64,000 nt of DNA, taken from positions 62,001 through 126,000 of the forward strand of contig NZ_BCTZ01000014.1 of assembly GCF_001591025.1 (NCBI RefSeq), in the 5' to 3' direction. Position numbers and translations under genes: made by a program. This DNA comes from Sphingomonas soli NBRC 100801. Its GTDB lineage: Bacteria > Pseudomonadota > Alphaproteobacteria > Sphingomonadales > Sphingomonadaceae. Positions 19,094 through 27,702 of this stretch are shown piece after piece. The notes under the pieces were generated by a model. The model saw only the letters and a program-made list of their open reading frames with translations, made no database searches and had not been told where the DNA came from. Numbering within the stretch: position 1 is the stretch's first letter; every line of letters starts with the position of its first letter.

Positions 19094-19167
19094 CCTGGCA
19101 ATTCCCCCGGCGGTGTGCACCAAAGGGAAATGAAGAGAGAAGGATAATGTTGGGTTAACGAGGGGCG

Positions 19168-19181
19168 GCCGCCGCGGCGGC
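19168..19181 (-). terminator. GC-rich palindrome after the XRE gene
   Basis: GCCGCCGCGGCGGC is a perfect 14-base palindrome about 8 bases past the XRE stop codon. It would separate the XRE module from the flavoprotein operon on the same strand. There is no T-run, so this is a weak call. Confidence 0.3.
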
Positions 19182-19188
19182 GCTGCGG

Positions 19189-19398
19189 CTATTCCTGAAG
19201 GAAGAACAACGCCTCGACCGGCACCCCGAGCGCGCGGGCGAGCTGAAGCGCCAGCGTGGCCGAAGGCGTGAACACGCCGTTCTCGACGGTGTTCACGGTC
19301 TTTCGCGACACGCCGACGCGCTCGGCGAGCTCGGCCTGGGTGAGGCCGGCCTGAACCCGCATGCTCTTGAGGTGATTGCCGAGCGTCGCCCTAGCCAT
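19189..19398 (-). CDS. Small XRE (Cro/CI-type) HTH transcriptional regulator
   Basis: 69 aa, a bare helix-turn-helix domain. LKSMRVQAGLTQAELAERVG and SRKTVNTVENGVFTPSATLAL supply helices 2-4, and the ending GVPVEALFFLQE is typical of these mini-repressors. ATG 19398 has GGGAGA at good spacing; ATG 19404 would add two residues. The start overlaps the last codons of the membrane protein gene (stop at 19391), so it is translationally coupled and third in the CPBP-membrane protein-XRE operon. It most likely represses the operon promoter through the paired dyads at 20579-20626; this is inference. Confidence 0.88.
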   Translation of the reverse strand: MARATLGNHLKSMRVQAGLTQAELAERVGVSRKTVNTVENGVFTPSATLALQLARALGVPVEALFFLQE

Positions 19399-19825
19399 CG
19401 CCATCGTCTCCCTGCCGCTCGAACCACGTGAAGCTGGCGGCATGGGCGACGACCGCGACGATGACCAGTGCCGTGAGCAGCGGCGTGGCGGGCAGGGACA
19501 GCCACGCCGCGACGGGGAGCGACAGGCCCGCCACCGCGAGCGCCGCGACATAGCCGATCGCCATGGCGCGCACCGTGTTGCGCGTCGAAAGCTCGTCATA
19601 GAGCATCTCGGCTTCGCGGGGTCGCGCCAGCGCGCCGAGCTGGAGCGCGCTCAGGCCGAGGCTCGCCAGCGCGGCCAGCGCCGCGCCGGACACCGCTCCG
19701 GCGAGCAGCGGCGTTCGCGGGCCCGCCCCCGACTGGAGCGCCAGCGCGCAGGGGAGGACGAGGATCAGGCCGAGCGCGAGCGCCGCCATCAGCCGGCGCC
19801 GCGTGCGTGCAGGATTCGAAGACAT
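19391..19825 (-). CDS. Small four-helix membrane protein, XRE partner
   Basis: 144 aa with four hydrophobic segments: about residues 12-30, 41-62, 88-112 and 115-133. They are arranged as two pairs around a basic/acidic loop (LARPREAEMLYDELSTRNTVRAM). The ribosome-binding site GGAGGTGGG lies just before ATG 19825. It sits between the CPBP protease gene (11 bp gap) and the XRE gene (8-base overlap). Small membrane proteins of this type are regularly found directly upstream of mini-XRE genes, but no function is established. It might be the substrate or a signal partner of the neighbouring membrane protease, which is speculation. Confidence 0.8.
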   Translation of the reverse strand: MSSNPARTRRRLMAALALGLILVLPCALALQSGAGPRTPLLAGAVSGAALAALASLGLSALQLGALARPREAEMLYDELSTRNTVRAMAIGYVAALAVAGLSLPVAAWLSLPATPLLTALVIVAVVAHAASFTWFERQGDDGDG

Positions 19826-19836
19826 TCCCACCTCCT

Positions 19837-20559
19837 TCAGTTGATGTAGCCAGGGAACGGCACGCCCGCATAGATCAGCGTCAGCGAGATCGTGTCGGTC
19901 GCGCCGTGCGCGAGGATCGGCGCCCAGAGGTTGCGGCCCGAAGCGAGCCAGATTCCGGCGAAGACGAGCCCCGCCCACGCGGTGAGCACGATGCCGGTGG
20001 GGCCTTGCAGCGCGTGAAGCCAGCCGAACAAGGCGGCCTGAAGCAGCATCGCCAGGCCGAGCGCGACGCGCCCGCCGCCACAGGCGATCCGCAGCCGATC
20101 CAGCACGAAACCGCGCGACAGCAGCTCTTCGCCGAACGCGGCGCTGCCCCACACCACCAACGCGAGCCAGACGATCCAGGCAAGCGTGTCGCCTTGGATC
20201 GCGCCGCGAATATAAGCGAGGTCGAGCGGCGGCCAACCGGTGTGGATGCGGATCACCGCGCCGATCGCGAGCGCGCCGAGCCAGGAGATTGCAAGGCCAA
20301 GCGCCGCCCAGCCGAGCGTCGCGCGCCAGGAGGCCGGGGCACGCAGGCCGAGCGCGACATAGCCCTGCCCCGATCGCCGGAGCAGCAACGCCCCCGCCCC
20401 GACCGCGCCCCACATGCCGAGCGCCATAGCGGGCGTCGAATAGGCCGGGGGCAGCGGGGCGGCGGCTGCGCCCAATATCGCCGCCGAGACGAACAAGGCA
20501 GCCAGAACCAGCAGAATCTGGGCAAGCGCGCCGAGCCGCTGCCGCCATCCGATATGCAT
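19837..20559 (-). CDS. CPBP-family intramembrane glutamic protease (CAAX/Abi type)
   Basis: 240 aa, about seven to eight membrane helices. All CPBP motifs are present: EE144-145 with Arg149 in FGEELLSRGF, a His at 182 in LFGWLHA, and His218 in ILAHGATD. The family cleaves or processes membrane substrates and includes bacteriocin-immunity and anti-sigma-processing proteins; the substrate here is unknown. ATG 20559 is preferred over the 8-residue-longer start because GGGAGGTGG precedes it. First gene of a three-gene module with a small membrane protein and an XRE repressor. Its promoter is covered by two matching dyads. Confidence 0.87.
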   Translation of the reverse strand: MHIGWRQRLGALAQILLVLAALFVSAAILGAAAAPLPPAYSTPAMALGMWGAVGAGALLLRRSGQGYVALGLRAPASWRATLGWAALGLAISWLGALAIGAVIRIHTGWPPLDLAYIRGAIQGDTLAWIVWLALVVWGSAAFGEELLSRGFVLDRLRIACGGGRVALGLAMLLQAALFGWLHALQGPTGIVLTAWAGLVFAGIWLASGRNLWAPILAHGATDTISLTLIYAGVPFPGYIN

Positions 20560-20578
20560 GACCACCTCCCATGAGCGT

Positions 20579-20626
20579 GTCACCCATGGGTTACATACGA
20601 GGCTATGCAGGTAACGTCAAGGTTAC
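20579..20626 (-). promoter_or_regulatory. Promoter of the CPBP-XRE module with two matched operator dyads
   Basis: Minus-strand boxes TTGACG (20615-20620), 17-base spacer, TATGTA (20592-20597). Two 16-base dyads of the form GTNAC-N6-GTTAC overlay it: GTCACCCATGGGTTAC (20579-20594) over the -10/start region and GTAACGTCAAGGTTAC (20611-20626) over the -35. Their centres are 32 bp apart, about three helical turns. This is the arrangement expected for cooperative autorepression by the XRE protein. Confidence 0.7.
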
Positions 20627-20638
20627 ATTCTGACGGGC

Positions 20639-21856
20639 CTAGCCCTGGCGGCGGCCCAGCAGGCGGAGGCGGAGCGCGTTGAGCTTGATGAAGCCTGCGG
20701 CGTCGCGCTGATCGTAGGCGCCCTGATCGTCTTCGAAGGTCACGACCTTTTCGCTGTAGAGCGAGTAAGGCGATTTGCGGCCGGTGACGATCACGCTGCC
20801 CTTGTAGAGCTTGAGGCGGACGGTGCCCGTCACCTTTTCCTGGCTGTAATCGATCGCGGCCTGGAGCATCTCGCGCTCGGGAGCAAACCAGAAGCCGTTA
20901 TAGATCAGCTCGGCATAGCGCGGGGCCAGCTCGTCCTTCAGATGCGCCGCGCCGCGATCGAGCGTGATCTGTTCGATGCCGCGATGCGCGAGGTGATAGA
21001 TGGTGCCGCCGGGCGTCTCATACATGCCGCGCGACTTCATGCCGACGAAGCGGTTCTCGACCAGATCGAGGCGGCCGATGCCGTGCTTGCGGCCGAGATC
21101 GTTGAGGGCTGCCAGCAAGGTTGCAGGCGACATGGCCTGACCGTTGAGCGCGACGCCGTCGCCGCGTTCGAAATCGATCGTGATGACTTCGGGCACGTCC
21201 GGCGCGTCTTCCGGATTGACGGTGCGCGAATAGACGTAATCGGGGACTTCCTGCCACGGATCCTCGAGCACCTTGCCCTCCGACGAGGTGTGCAGGAGGT
21301 TCGCGTCGGTGGAGAAGGGCGATTCACCGCGCTTGTCCTTGGCGATCGGGATCTGGTGCTTCTCGGCGAACTCGATCAGGCGCTCACGGCTGGTGAGATC
21401 CCATTCGCGCCAGGGGGCGATGACCTTGATATCGGGGTTCAGCGCGTAATAGCCGAGCTCGAAGCGGACCTGATCATTGCCCTTGCCGGTCGCGCCATGG
21501 CTGACGGCATCGGCGTTCACCAGCTTCGCGATCTCGATCTGGCGCTTGGCGATCAGCGGGCGCGCGATCGAGGTGCCGAGCAGATACAGCCCCTCGTACA
21601 GCGCGTTCGAGCGCATCATCGGGAAGACGAAGTCGCGGACGAACTCCTCGCGCAGATCGTCGATGAAGATATGCTCGGGCTTCACGCCGGCCATCTGCGC
21701 CTTGCCGCGCACCGGCTCTAGCTCTTCGCCCTGGCCGAGATCGGCGGTGAAGGTCACGACTTCGCACTGATATTCCTGCTGGAGCCATTTCAGGATCACG
21801 CTGGTGTCCAGCCCGCCCGAATAAGCGAGGACGACACGGTTGATCTGATCGGACAT
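20639..21856 (-). CDS. argG: Argininosuccinate synthase
   Basis: 405 aa, standard length. It joins citrulline and aspartate with ATP in arginine biosynthesis. The N-terminal pyrophosphatase loop is [16 protein letters not shown]. Other family segments are [24 protein letters not shown] and [15 protein letters not shown]. The stop lies only 13 bp from the CPBP operon dyads, but that operon has its own promoter. Divergent from the Sel1 protein gene across 149 bp. Confidence 0.97.
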   Translation of the reverse strand: MSDQINRVVLAYSGGLDTSVILKWLQQEYQCEVVTFTADLGQGEELEPVRGKAQMAGVKPEHIFIDDLREEFVRDFVFPMMRSNALYEGLYLLGTSIARPLIAKRQIEIAKLVNADAVSHGATGKGNDQVRFELGYYALNPDIKVIAPWREWDLTSRERLIEFAEKHQIPIAKDKRGESPFSTDANLLHTSSEGKVLEDPWQEVPDYVYSRTVNPEDAPDVPEVITIDFERGDGVALNGQAMSPATLLAALNDLGRKHGIGRLDLVENRFVGMKSRGMYETPGGTIYHLAHRGIEQITLDRGAAHLKDELAPRYAELIYNGFWFAPEREMLQAAIDYSQEKVTGTVRLKLYKGSVIVTGRKSPYSLYSEKVVTFEDDQGAYDQRDAAGFIKLNALRLRLLGRRQG

Positions 21857-22005
21857 GAAACGACTCCGGAACGTATTTTGGGGAACCGGCGCGCTCTAAG
21901 GTCAGCGGCCCCGGCGTGCAAGCAGCGCGCCTGTCAGGATTTGTAACTTGCTGGTGCCACCCCTTGCTGCAAGGTCGTGCAGGTTGACGGCGAAGGGGGC
22001 GGGTG

Positions 22006-23082
22006 ATGCGGATCGGCGGGATTTTGTTTGCGCTGGCGCTGACAGCGGCGGGGACTTTGGGGGCGCTGGCCCAGGGAAAGGGCGTGCCGCTGCCCGATGC
22101 GACGCGGCAATATTACCAGCGGCAGAATTGCCACCAGGTCTATGACATGCTCGTCGCGCAGGACCGCGGGGGCAGCCGGCTGAACGACGCCGACGCCGCC
22201 TGGGCCAAGGTCTATGAGGAGAATTCGGGGACCGGCAAGCCGTGCCCCGCACCCCCCGAGGCGCTGGCGAAGCGCGCGTCGAACCGCACCGTCGCCACCG
22301 CGCAGGGCATCGACAAGATCGCGGGCTATGCCGAGAAGGACGACCCCGCCGCCTTGTACGAGATCGCGCTGGTCGCGATCCAGGGCGGCACCAAGGAAGT
22401 CACCCCGCAACAGGGCCTGAACATCCTGAGAAAGGCCGCGGAGATGGGCGACCCTTCCGCCAACTACCAGCTTTCGCAGCAATATTTCGTCGGCAATATG
22501 GGCAAGCCGCAGGATTATGCCGGGGGGTTGCCCTGGCTGCTCAAGGCGGCGGAGGCGAACCATGTCGACGCGATCTTCCAGGCCGGCGCGCTCTACGCCA
22601 ACGGCTTGGGCGTGAAGAAGGACATGGCGAAGGCGTTCGGCTTCTTCCGCCGGGCCGCCGAGCAGGGGCATGTCTTTGGCACCTATCTCGCCGCGCAGAT
22701 GGCGAATGAAGGCGCGGGCGTGAAGAAGGACCATGCGCTCGCCTATCGGCTGGGCCGCAACCTGGCCGAGGCAGGCGAGACATCGGGCGCGATCTTCGCG
22801 GCGAGCGCGCTACTCCAGATGAAGGACGTCAAGAAGCACCAGGACGAGATCCTCTACTGGATGGATCGCGCGCACCGCGAAGGCGCCGACGACATCAAGG
22901 CGCATATCAACAAGCTGCGCCCGCAGGTCGTCGCGGTGTTCAACAAGATGAACGCGCCGCCCGAATATCGCCCGCGCGAGCGCAAGGCGTGCCCGATGAA
23001 GACGGTTTGCTACGTCAACCAGTTCACGCGCGTGCAGCAATGCACGACCAACAAGGATTATTGGAGCGACTGCGACGGGTGA
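22006..23082 (+). CDS. Secreted Sel1-like repeat (SLR/TPR) protein
   Basis: 358 aa with an N-terminal signal peptide (ILFALALTAAGTLGALAQ, cleavage near LAQ). Sel1-type helical repeats span about residues 105-280: ALYEIALVAIQGG, ANYQLSQQYFVGN, AIFQAGALYANGLGVKKD, GTYLAAQMANEGAGVKKD. Cysteines near both ends (residues about 42 and 80, and 329-355) could form disulfides in the periplasm. Sel1 proteins act as protein-interaction scaffolds; no specific partner can be named. ATG 22006 is preferred over the overlapping GTG 22003 because GAAGGGGGC precedes it at good spacing. Confidence 0.78.
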   Translation: MRIGGILFALALTAAGTLGALAQGKGVPLPDATRQYYQRQNCHQVYDMLVAQDRGGSRLNDADAAWAKVYEENSGTGKPCPAPPEALAKRASNRTVATAQGIDKIAGYAEKDDPAALYEIALVAIQGGTKEVTPQQGLNILRKAAEMGDPSANYQLSQQYFVGNMGKPQDYAGGLPWLLKAAEANHVDAIFQAGALYANGLGVKKDMAKAFGFFRRAAEQGHVFGTYLAAQMANEGAGVKKDHALAYRLGRNLAEAGETSGAIFAASALLQMKDVKKHQDEILYWMDRAHREGADDIKAHINKLRPQVVAVFNKMNAPPEYRPRERKACPMKTVCYVNQFTRVQQCTTNKDYWSDCDG

Positions 23083-23091
23083 CGGACTGGC

Positions 23092-23484
23092 TCAGACCTC
23101 GCGCCGCTGCATCGGAATCAGGCTGCGTACCACGGGACTTCTGAGCCAGATCGAGCCCCACAGGATCACACCGGCATAGCTGCCGAACAATATGTGACTG
23201 AATAGCGGGCTGTTCTGCTGCGCCTGTATCGCGATCGCGCCGCCGAAATATCCGGTCAGAAGGATGGCGCCCAGCACGCGGGTGACCGGGACCAGATAGG
23301 CCAGCATCGCGAGCGCGAGCACCCCGCCGAGCAGCCGCGTGGCAGGCGCGGAGAAACCAAGCTCCGCGGTGGCCGAAATCGCCACCTCGGCGCCAGCAAG
23401 CTTCAGCCCGGCATCGAGCATGAGAAACGCTGCGAGGAGCGCCATCAGCACGCCGCCGATATGGTTCGATCGGATTTCCTGCAT
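23092..23484 (-). CDS. DoxX-family small membrane protein
   Basis: 130 aa with four hydrophobic helices. MALLAAFLMLDAGLKLAG, LLGGVLALAMLAYLVP and LGAILLTGYFGGAIAI match the DoxX family, whose members are small quinone- or redox-associated membrane proteins of mostly unknown role. ATG 23484 is preceded by GGGGGGATAG. Third gene of an ArsR-SRPBCC-DoxX group on the minus strand, 32 bp behind the SRPBCC stop. This gene grouping recurs in many proteobacteria, but its purpose is not known. Confidence 0.8.
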   Translation of the reverse strand: MQEIRSNHIGGVLMALLAAFLMLDAGLKLAGAEVAISATAELGFSAPATRLLGGVLALAMLAYLVPVTRVLGAILLTGYFGGAIAIQAQQNSPLFSHILFGSYAGVILWGSIWLRSPVVRSLIPMQRREV

Positions 23485-23516
23485 TCTATCCCCCCAATGA
23501 TGCGACGCCCGTCGTG

Positions 23517-24065
23517 TCAGGCCATTGTTCCGCCACCGGCGAGCGGCACGCGGGACAATGGCCAGTCCGCGACGCGGCACCGCCTCGGCGTCATCAGGCT
23601 CATGATCGGGCTCATCCGCAGCATCATTCGCCCGCCGAACGTCGGCCGCCCGGTCTCGACCACGGCCTTCAGATTATCGACGATATACTGGCCGCTCTTC
23701 GACATCTTGGCGGTCTTAGTGCCAGCCAGCGCCTGCGACGTGAGCGTCAATTCGGTGCCGCCCGCTACCTCGACAAGCTCATAGGTCGTCCGAGCAGGTG
23801 GCTCATCGGATACCATCGCGAAATTGATCGCGTGGGAAAAGCGATGCGGCGGCGAGAATTCCAGCACCTCGCCATAGGCGATGACATGCTTGCCGTCCTT
23901 TGACACCATCCGCATGGGCTTGCCAACGTGAAGGCCATCCTCGGTCTGGCAGGTGGCCCCGAACAGGAAGGGCAGCACCTCATCGGTTTGGACCAAGATA
24001 TTCCACACGGTCTCGATCGGCGCGGCGATCACCACCCGCCACATCTGGCGATCAAACTCATCCAT
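23517..24065 (-). CDS. SRPBCC / AHSA1-like domain protein
   Basis: 182 aa, START/Bet v1-like ligand-binding fold. IAAPIETVWNILVQTDEVLPFLFG opens the domain, and YGEVLEFSPPHRFSHAINF plus VEVAGGTELTLTSQAL are the typical middle and C-terminal strands. The last 40 residues are basic and unconserved. Its start overlaps the ArsR stop by 8 bases. Such proteins commonly follow ArsR regulators and presumably bind a small hydrophobic ligand; the ligand is unknown. Confidence 0.85.
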   Translation of the reverse strand: MDEFDRQMWRVVIAAPIETVWNILVQTDEVLPFLFGATCQTEDGLHVGKPMRMVSKDGKHVIAYGEVLEFSPPHRFSHAINFAMVSDEPPARTTYELVEVAGGTELTLTSQALAGTKTAKMSKSGQYIVDNLKAVVETGRPTFGGRMMLRMSPIMSLMTPRRCRVADWPLSRVPLAGGGTMA

Positions 24066-24405
24066 CGGGTCGTCCTTTCCCGGCAGCGCTTTCCGCCGCC
24101 TGCTTGATGCGAGGGAGATGCCCCGCCCAGTGGCCGCTGAACTCGTCGGTCCAGCGCTCGTAGATCATCCGGATGGGCGTAGCGTTGAGGTACAGCTGGC
24201 GGGTGGTTCCCGCCTTCTTACTGATGATCAGCCCAGCCCGCTCCAGAACCGTGAGGTGGTTCATGATCGCGATTCTGGTGACGTCGAAATTCGCCGCGAG
24301 CAGGCCCACCGCAATGCCCGGCTTCTGCCCGACCAAGTCGAGAATCCGCCGCCGATGCGCGTGCGAGAGCGCATGAAACACGCCATCCATTTCGTCATCC
24401 GTCAT
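24058..24405 (-). CDS. ArsR-family winged-helix transcriptional regulator
   Basis: 115 aa. MDGVFHALSHAHRRRILDLV and NFDVTRIAIMNHLTVLERAGLI are the ArsR winged-helix core. No metal-binding CxC or CxxD pair is visible, so this belongs to the non-metal group that sits beside SRPBCC genes. It overlaps the SRPBCC gene by 8 bases and heads the ArsR-SRPBCC-DoxX operon, which it probably controls. Divergent from the DUF1801 gene across 131 bp, so both may share control. Confidence 0.88.
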   Translation of the reverse strand: MTDDEMDGVFHALSHAHRRRILDLVGQKPGIAVGLLAANFDVTRIAIMNHLTVLERAGLIISKKAGTTRQLYLNATPIRMIYERWTDEFSGHWAGHLPRIKQAAESAAGKGRPDG

Positions 24406-24536
24406 AATGTAATTACTATCTTACATATGGCGTGAGTCAATGGGCTTCGCGCTTGCGCATAGGTGCATCACTGATAAGCCAAGCGTGGCGCCGGATTGAT
24501 CAACGAGCCGGCCGCGAAGCGATCGGAGAAACCGCG

Positions 24537-24947
24537 ATGGCTGAAACCAAGACGCTGCCGACCGATGCCAGCGTGGACGGATTCCTCCAAAGCGTTGCCC
24601 ATCCAGTGCGGCGGGCGGACGGCACGGCCCTGCTGGCGCTGATGGAGCGCGTGACCGGCGAGCGGGCCGTGATGTGGGGGCCAAGCATCGTGGGCTTTGG
24701 CAGCTATCACTACCGATATGCCAGCGGGCATGAGGGCGACATGTGCAAAATCGGCTACAGCCCGCGCGCAGCCGAGCTGGTGCTCTATGTCGGCGGATTT
24801 GCCGAATATGACTCGCTGCTCGACCGGCTGGGGAAGCACCGCCGCTCCAAGGCGTGCCTCTATGTAAAGAAGCTCGCCGACGTGGACATAAGCGTGCTGG
24901 AGGAGATCGTCCGCCGATCGTTCGAGACCGACACGCCGGGCTGCTGA
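24537..24947 (+). CDS. DUF1801 domain protein
   Basis: 136 aa, soluble. VDGFLQSVAHPVRRADGTALLALM, VMWGPSIVGFGSYHYRYASG and KACLYVKKLADVDISVLEEIV are characteristic of the DUF1801 (YdhG-like) fold. Biochemical role unknown. ATG 24537 has GGAGAA upstream. Its stop is 4 bp from the stop of the converging cfa gene. Confidence 0.85.
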   Translation: MAETKTLPTDASVDGFLQSVAHPVRRADGTALLALMERVTGERAVMWGPSIVGFGSYHYRYASGHEGDMCKIGYSPRAAELVLYVGGFAEYDSLLDRLGKHRRSKACLYVKKLADVDISVLEEIVRRSFETDTPGC

Positions 24948-24951
24948 ACCC

Positions 24952-26205
24952 TCAGGCGAACAGCTTCTCGCGCACCGGCGCATCGCCACGCAACGCCTCC
25001 TCCGCATCGCGCATATAATCGCGGGTCAGCGGCAGCGCGTCGCGCGAACGCGAGAATTGCAGCTGATAATTGACCAGCCCGCCATGCCGGAAGCTGACGA
25101 TGCAGCCGGCGAGATAGAAGCACCACATGCGGAAGAAGCGTGCGTCATACAGCGCGGTGATCTCACGCTCGGCGGCAAGCGTGCGCGCGTACCAATGCTC
25201 GAGCGTCATCGCATAATGGAGGCGCAGCACCTCCACATCGGTGAGGAAGAAGCGCAGCCCTTCATAGCCGCGCGCAATCTCGCTGAGCGCGGGAATATAG
25301 CCGCCGGGGAAGATATATTTCTGGGTGAAGGCGTCGGTGACGCCCGGCGGGCCGGCGCGCCCGATCGTGTGGAGCAGCATCACGCCTTCCGGGGTGAGCA
25401 ATTCGCGGCATTTGCGGAAGAAGGTGCGGAAATAATGCGTGCCGACATGCTCGAACATGCCGACCGATACGATCCGGTCGAACTGGCCGGTGACATGGCG
25501 ATAGTCGATCAGCTCGAACCGGACCTTGTCCGCGACGCCCGCATCGGCTGCGCGCTGGCGGGCAACCGCGAGCTGCTCTTCGGACAAGGTGATGCCGAGC
25601 ACTTCCGCGCCCGTCTTTTCGTGGAGGTAGAGCGCCATGCCGCCCCAGCCGCAGCCGATATCGAGGACGCGCATCCCCGGCTCCAGTGCCAGCTTGGCGG
25701 CGATATGCGCCTTTTTGTCGGCCTGGGCCTGTTCAAGGCTGTTGGCGGGATCGGTGAAATAGGCGCAGCTATATTGGCGATCCTTGTCGAGCAAGAGATC
25801 GTAGAGCCGCCCCGACAGATCATAATGATGCGCGACATTGCGCTTCGAGCGGCGCGCCATGTTCACCCGCCCGATGCGGTGCGCGACCCAGCCGAGCGCG
25901 CGGCTGGCCAGTCCGGCGCGGAGCGCGGCATCGCCTTCCTCCCAGCGATTATTGGCGGCGAAGAGCGTGACCAGCGCGAGGATATCGCCGCGCTCGATCG
26001 TCAGGCCACCATCCATAAAGGCCTCGGCCGCGCCGAGCGCGGGATCGCGCAGGATCCGCCCGGCCACGCCAGGCGCGAGACGCATCGTTACGCCGGGGAA
26101 TTCGGGATCGGGGGCACCGAAGCGCCGCACCGTGCCATCGGCATGGATTACTTCAAGTTCGCCGCGCCGGATCGCGCGCTCAAAAAACCGGTCAATCAAC
26201 GCCAT
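24952..26205 (-). CDS. cfa: Cyclopropane-fatty-acyl-phospholipid synthase
   Basis: 417 aa. It transfers a methylene group from S-adenosylmethionine to unsaturated phospholipid acyl chains at the inner membrane. Visible motifs are the SAM site VLDIGCGWGGMALYL, FELIDYRHV, SVGMFEHVG, and the C-terminal FPGGYIPALSEI. The N-terminal 120 residues form the usual lipid-binding domain. ATG 26205 opens directly into the conserved MALIDRFFERAI; upstream in-frame codons look unrelated. It is 78 bp downstream of the molybdopterin oxidoreductase gene and may be read from the same message. Confidence 0.92.
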   Translation of the reverse strand: MALIDRFFERAIRRGELEVIHADGTVRRFGAPDPEFPGVTMRLAPGVAGRILRDPALGAAEAFMDGGLTIERGDILALVTLFAANNRWEEGDAALRAGLASRALGWVAHRIGRVNMARRSKRNVAHHYDLSGRLYDLLLDKDRQYSCAYFTDPANSLEQAQADKKAHIAAKLALEPGMRVLDIGCGWGGMALYLHEKTGAEVLGITLSEEQLAVARQRAADAGVADKVRFELIDYRHVTGQFDRIVSVGMFEHVGTHYFRTFFRKCRELLTPEGVMLLHTIGRAGPPGVTDAFTQKYIFPGGYIPALSEIARGYEGLRFFLTDVEVLRLHYAMTLEHWYARTLAAEREITALYDARFFRMWCFYLAGCIVSFRHGGLVNYQLQFSRSRDALPLTRDYMRDAEEALRGDAPVREKLFA

Positions 26206-26283
26206 AAGCAGCCGTAGCTCCCAACCAGCGCCCCCCGGCTCACAGAGACATAGGCCGGTTATGTGTCGGCGCAATATCCCGGA

Positions 26284-27015
26284 TCAGATCCCGGCATACC
26301 ATTCATAGCCGTTGGTATCTTCCCAGAACCCGCCCTTGCCCTGGCCGACGCCAGCGAGCGAGGCGACGGCTTCGATGCGCATCAGATATTTGGCGTGCTT
26401 GTAGCCGAGCTGGCGCTCGACGCGCAGGCGCAGCGGCGCGCCATGGCCGATATTGAGAGTGCGATCGTTGAGCGCCCAGGCGAGGATCGTCTGGGGATGG
26501 AAGGCATCCACGAGATCGATCGATTCATAATAAGGCAGCGCGCCGAAGCGATCGGCGCAGTGGAAGACCAGGTAGCGCGCAGTGTCTCGCAGGCCCGCCA
26601 GGCGGAGCAAGGTTGCCAGTTGCGGCCCCTGCCATTTGCCGATCGCGCTCCACCCCTCGACGCAATCGTGCCGGGTGATCTGCGCGCGCTGGGGAAGCGA
26701 CTGGATCTGGGGAAGGCTGAGGCTGAGCGGCCGCGCGACGAGGCCGTCGACCCGCAGCCTCCAATCGGCGAAGCGGTTTGCGGCGAGCGCATAATATTCG
26801 GGTGTATTGGGGTTCGCGGTGCCGTTCACCCGGAAGATCGGGCTGCGTTGATCGGGGCGATATTGCTTCGCCAGCGCCGCGCGCCCCGTGATCGATCGCT
26901 GGAGGAACCGGTTTGCATCATCGGCGCTGAGCAGCACCGGGCTGTCGGTGAACGAATCGCATCCGGCGAGCATCACCGTGCCGGTGCCGAGGATAAGTGT
27001 GCGCCGGGTGATCAT
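26284..27015 (-). CDS. Sulfite-oxidase-family molybdopterin oxidoreductase, Tat lipoprotein
   Basis: 243 aa. The N-terminus MITRRTLILG followed by VMLAGC (Cys19) looks like a Tat signal with a lipobox, so it is probably exported folded and lipid-anchored. Cys118 in RHDCVEGW is the molybdenum-ligating cysteine of the sulfite oxidase/YedY family, and HGAPLRLRVERQLGYKHAKY is the family C-terminal signature. The start overlaps the upstream cytochrome b stop by ATGA. With the cytochrome as electron partner and a TauE/SafE exporter before it, sulfite or sulfoxide chemistry is plausible, but the substrate is not shown. Confidence 0.85.
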   Translation of the reverse strand: MITRRTLILGTGTVMLAGCDSFTDSPVLLSADDANRFLQRSITGRAALAKQYRPDQRSPIFRVNGTANPNTPEYYALAANRFADWRLRVDGLVARPLSLSLPQIQSLPQRAQITRHDCVEGWSAIGKWQGPQLATLLRLAGLRDTARYLVFHCADRFGALPYYESIDLVDAFHPQTILAWALNDRTLNIGHGAPLRLRVERQLGYKHAKYLMRIEAVASLAGVGQGKGGFWEDTNGYEWYAGI

Positions 27016-27686
27016 TCCGGCACCTTCCACCAGCCGGTGATCATCGAGCGGATCTCGTTGATCGTGCCGGCGAGGAAGACGAGCGCGAGGTGGATAACGA
27101 TGAATCCGCTCATCGCCGCCATCGCGATGAAATGCACCGATCGCGCCGATTGGCGGCCGCCGAACAGGTCGATCAGCCAGGGCCACATGCCGGGCGCCAT
27201 GGCGAGGCCGGAAAGGATAAGCAGCGGCAGCAGGACGAAGATGACGCCCGCATAAGCGATCTTCTGGAAGATATTATAGGCGCGCGGATTTTCGGGATCG
27301 TGGAAGCGCAGGCCCCAATGCGCCCTCGCGTCCCCGGCCAGATTGGCGGGCGAAAGCTCGGCGGCCCGGATGCGCAGGTCGCGCTGGAAATGGCGGTTGG
27401 CGAGGCTCCAGATCATGAAGATCAGCAGCCCGAAGGCGAGCACCAGCGCGAAGAAGAGATGCCAGTGCCGCGCGCCTGCCAGGCTGTAATAAGAGGGGAT
27501 CGTCATCCAGCCCGGCCAGCGCGGCAATTCGAGCCAGGCGGGATCGAAATTCGCGCCATATTGCCCCCAATAGAGCCGGGGATGCGCGTTGAAGATCATC
27601 AGGCCGGATCCGATCAGCACCATCACGGAAAAGGCGTTCAGCCAGTGCCAGATGCGCGTGATCAGCCGGTGGCGATAGACCTGCAT
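27012..27686 (-). CDS. Cytochrome b561-type membrane subunit
   Basis: 224 aa with four membrane helices. Candidate haem ligands are the His in ITRIWHWLNAFS (helix 1), the His pair in ARHWHLFFALVLAFG, and the His in VHFIAMAAMSGFIVIHLALVFLAG (helix 4). It is the expected membrane electron carrier for the molybdopterin oxidoreductase, to which it is fused at ATGA (27012-27015). It follows the TauE/SafE gene by 16 bp. Long upstream in-frame codons are Arg/Ser-rich and not used. Confidence 0.86.
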   Translation of the reverse strand: MQVYRHRLITRIWHWLNAFSVMVLIGSGLMIFNAHPRLYWGQYGANFDPAWLELPRWPGWMTIPSYYSLAGARHWHLFFALVLAFGLLIFMIWSLANRHFQRDLRIRAAELSPANLAGDARAHWGLRFHDPENPRAYNIFQKIAYAGVIFVLLPLLILSGLAMAPGMWPWLIDLFGGRQSARSVHFIAMAAMSGFIVIHLALVFLAGTINEIRSMITGWWKVPE

Positions 27687-27702
27687 TCGGCCATCTATCG
27701 CA

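Noticed and set aside
19094..19123. TTG start for the UGM-like flavoprotein
   Set aside because: ATG 19093 has a better ribosome-binding site and directly precedes the FAD-binding strand.
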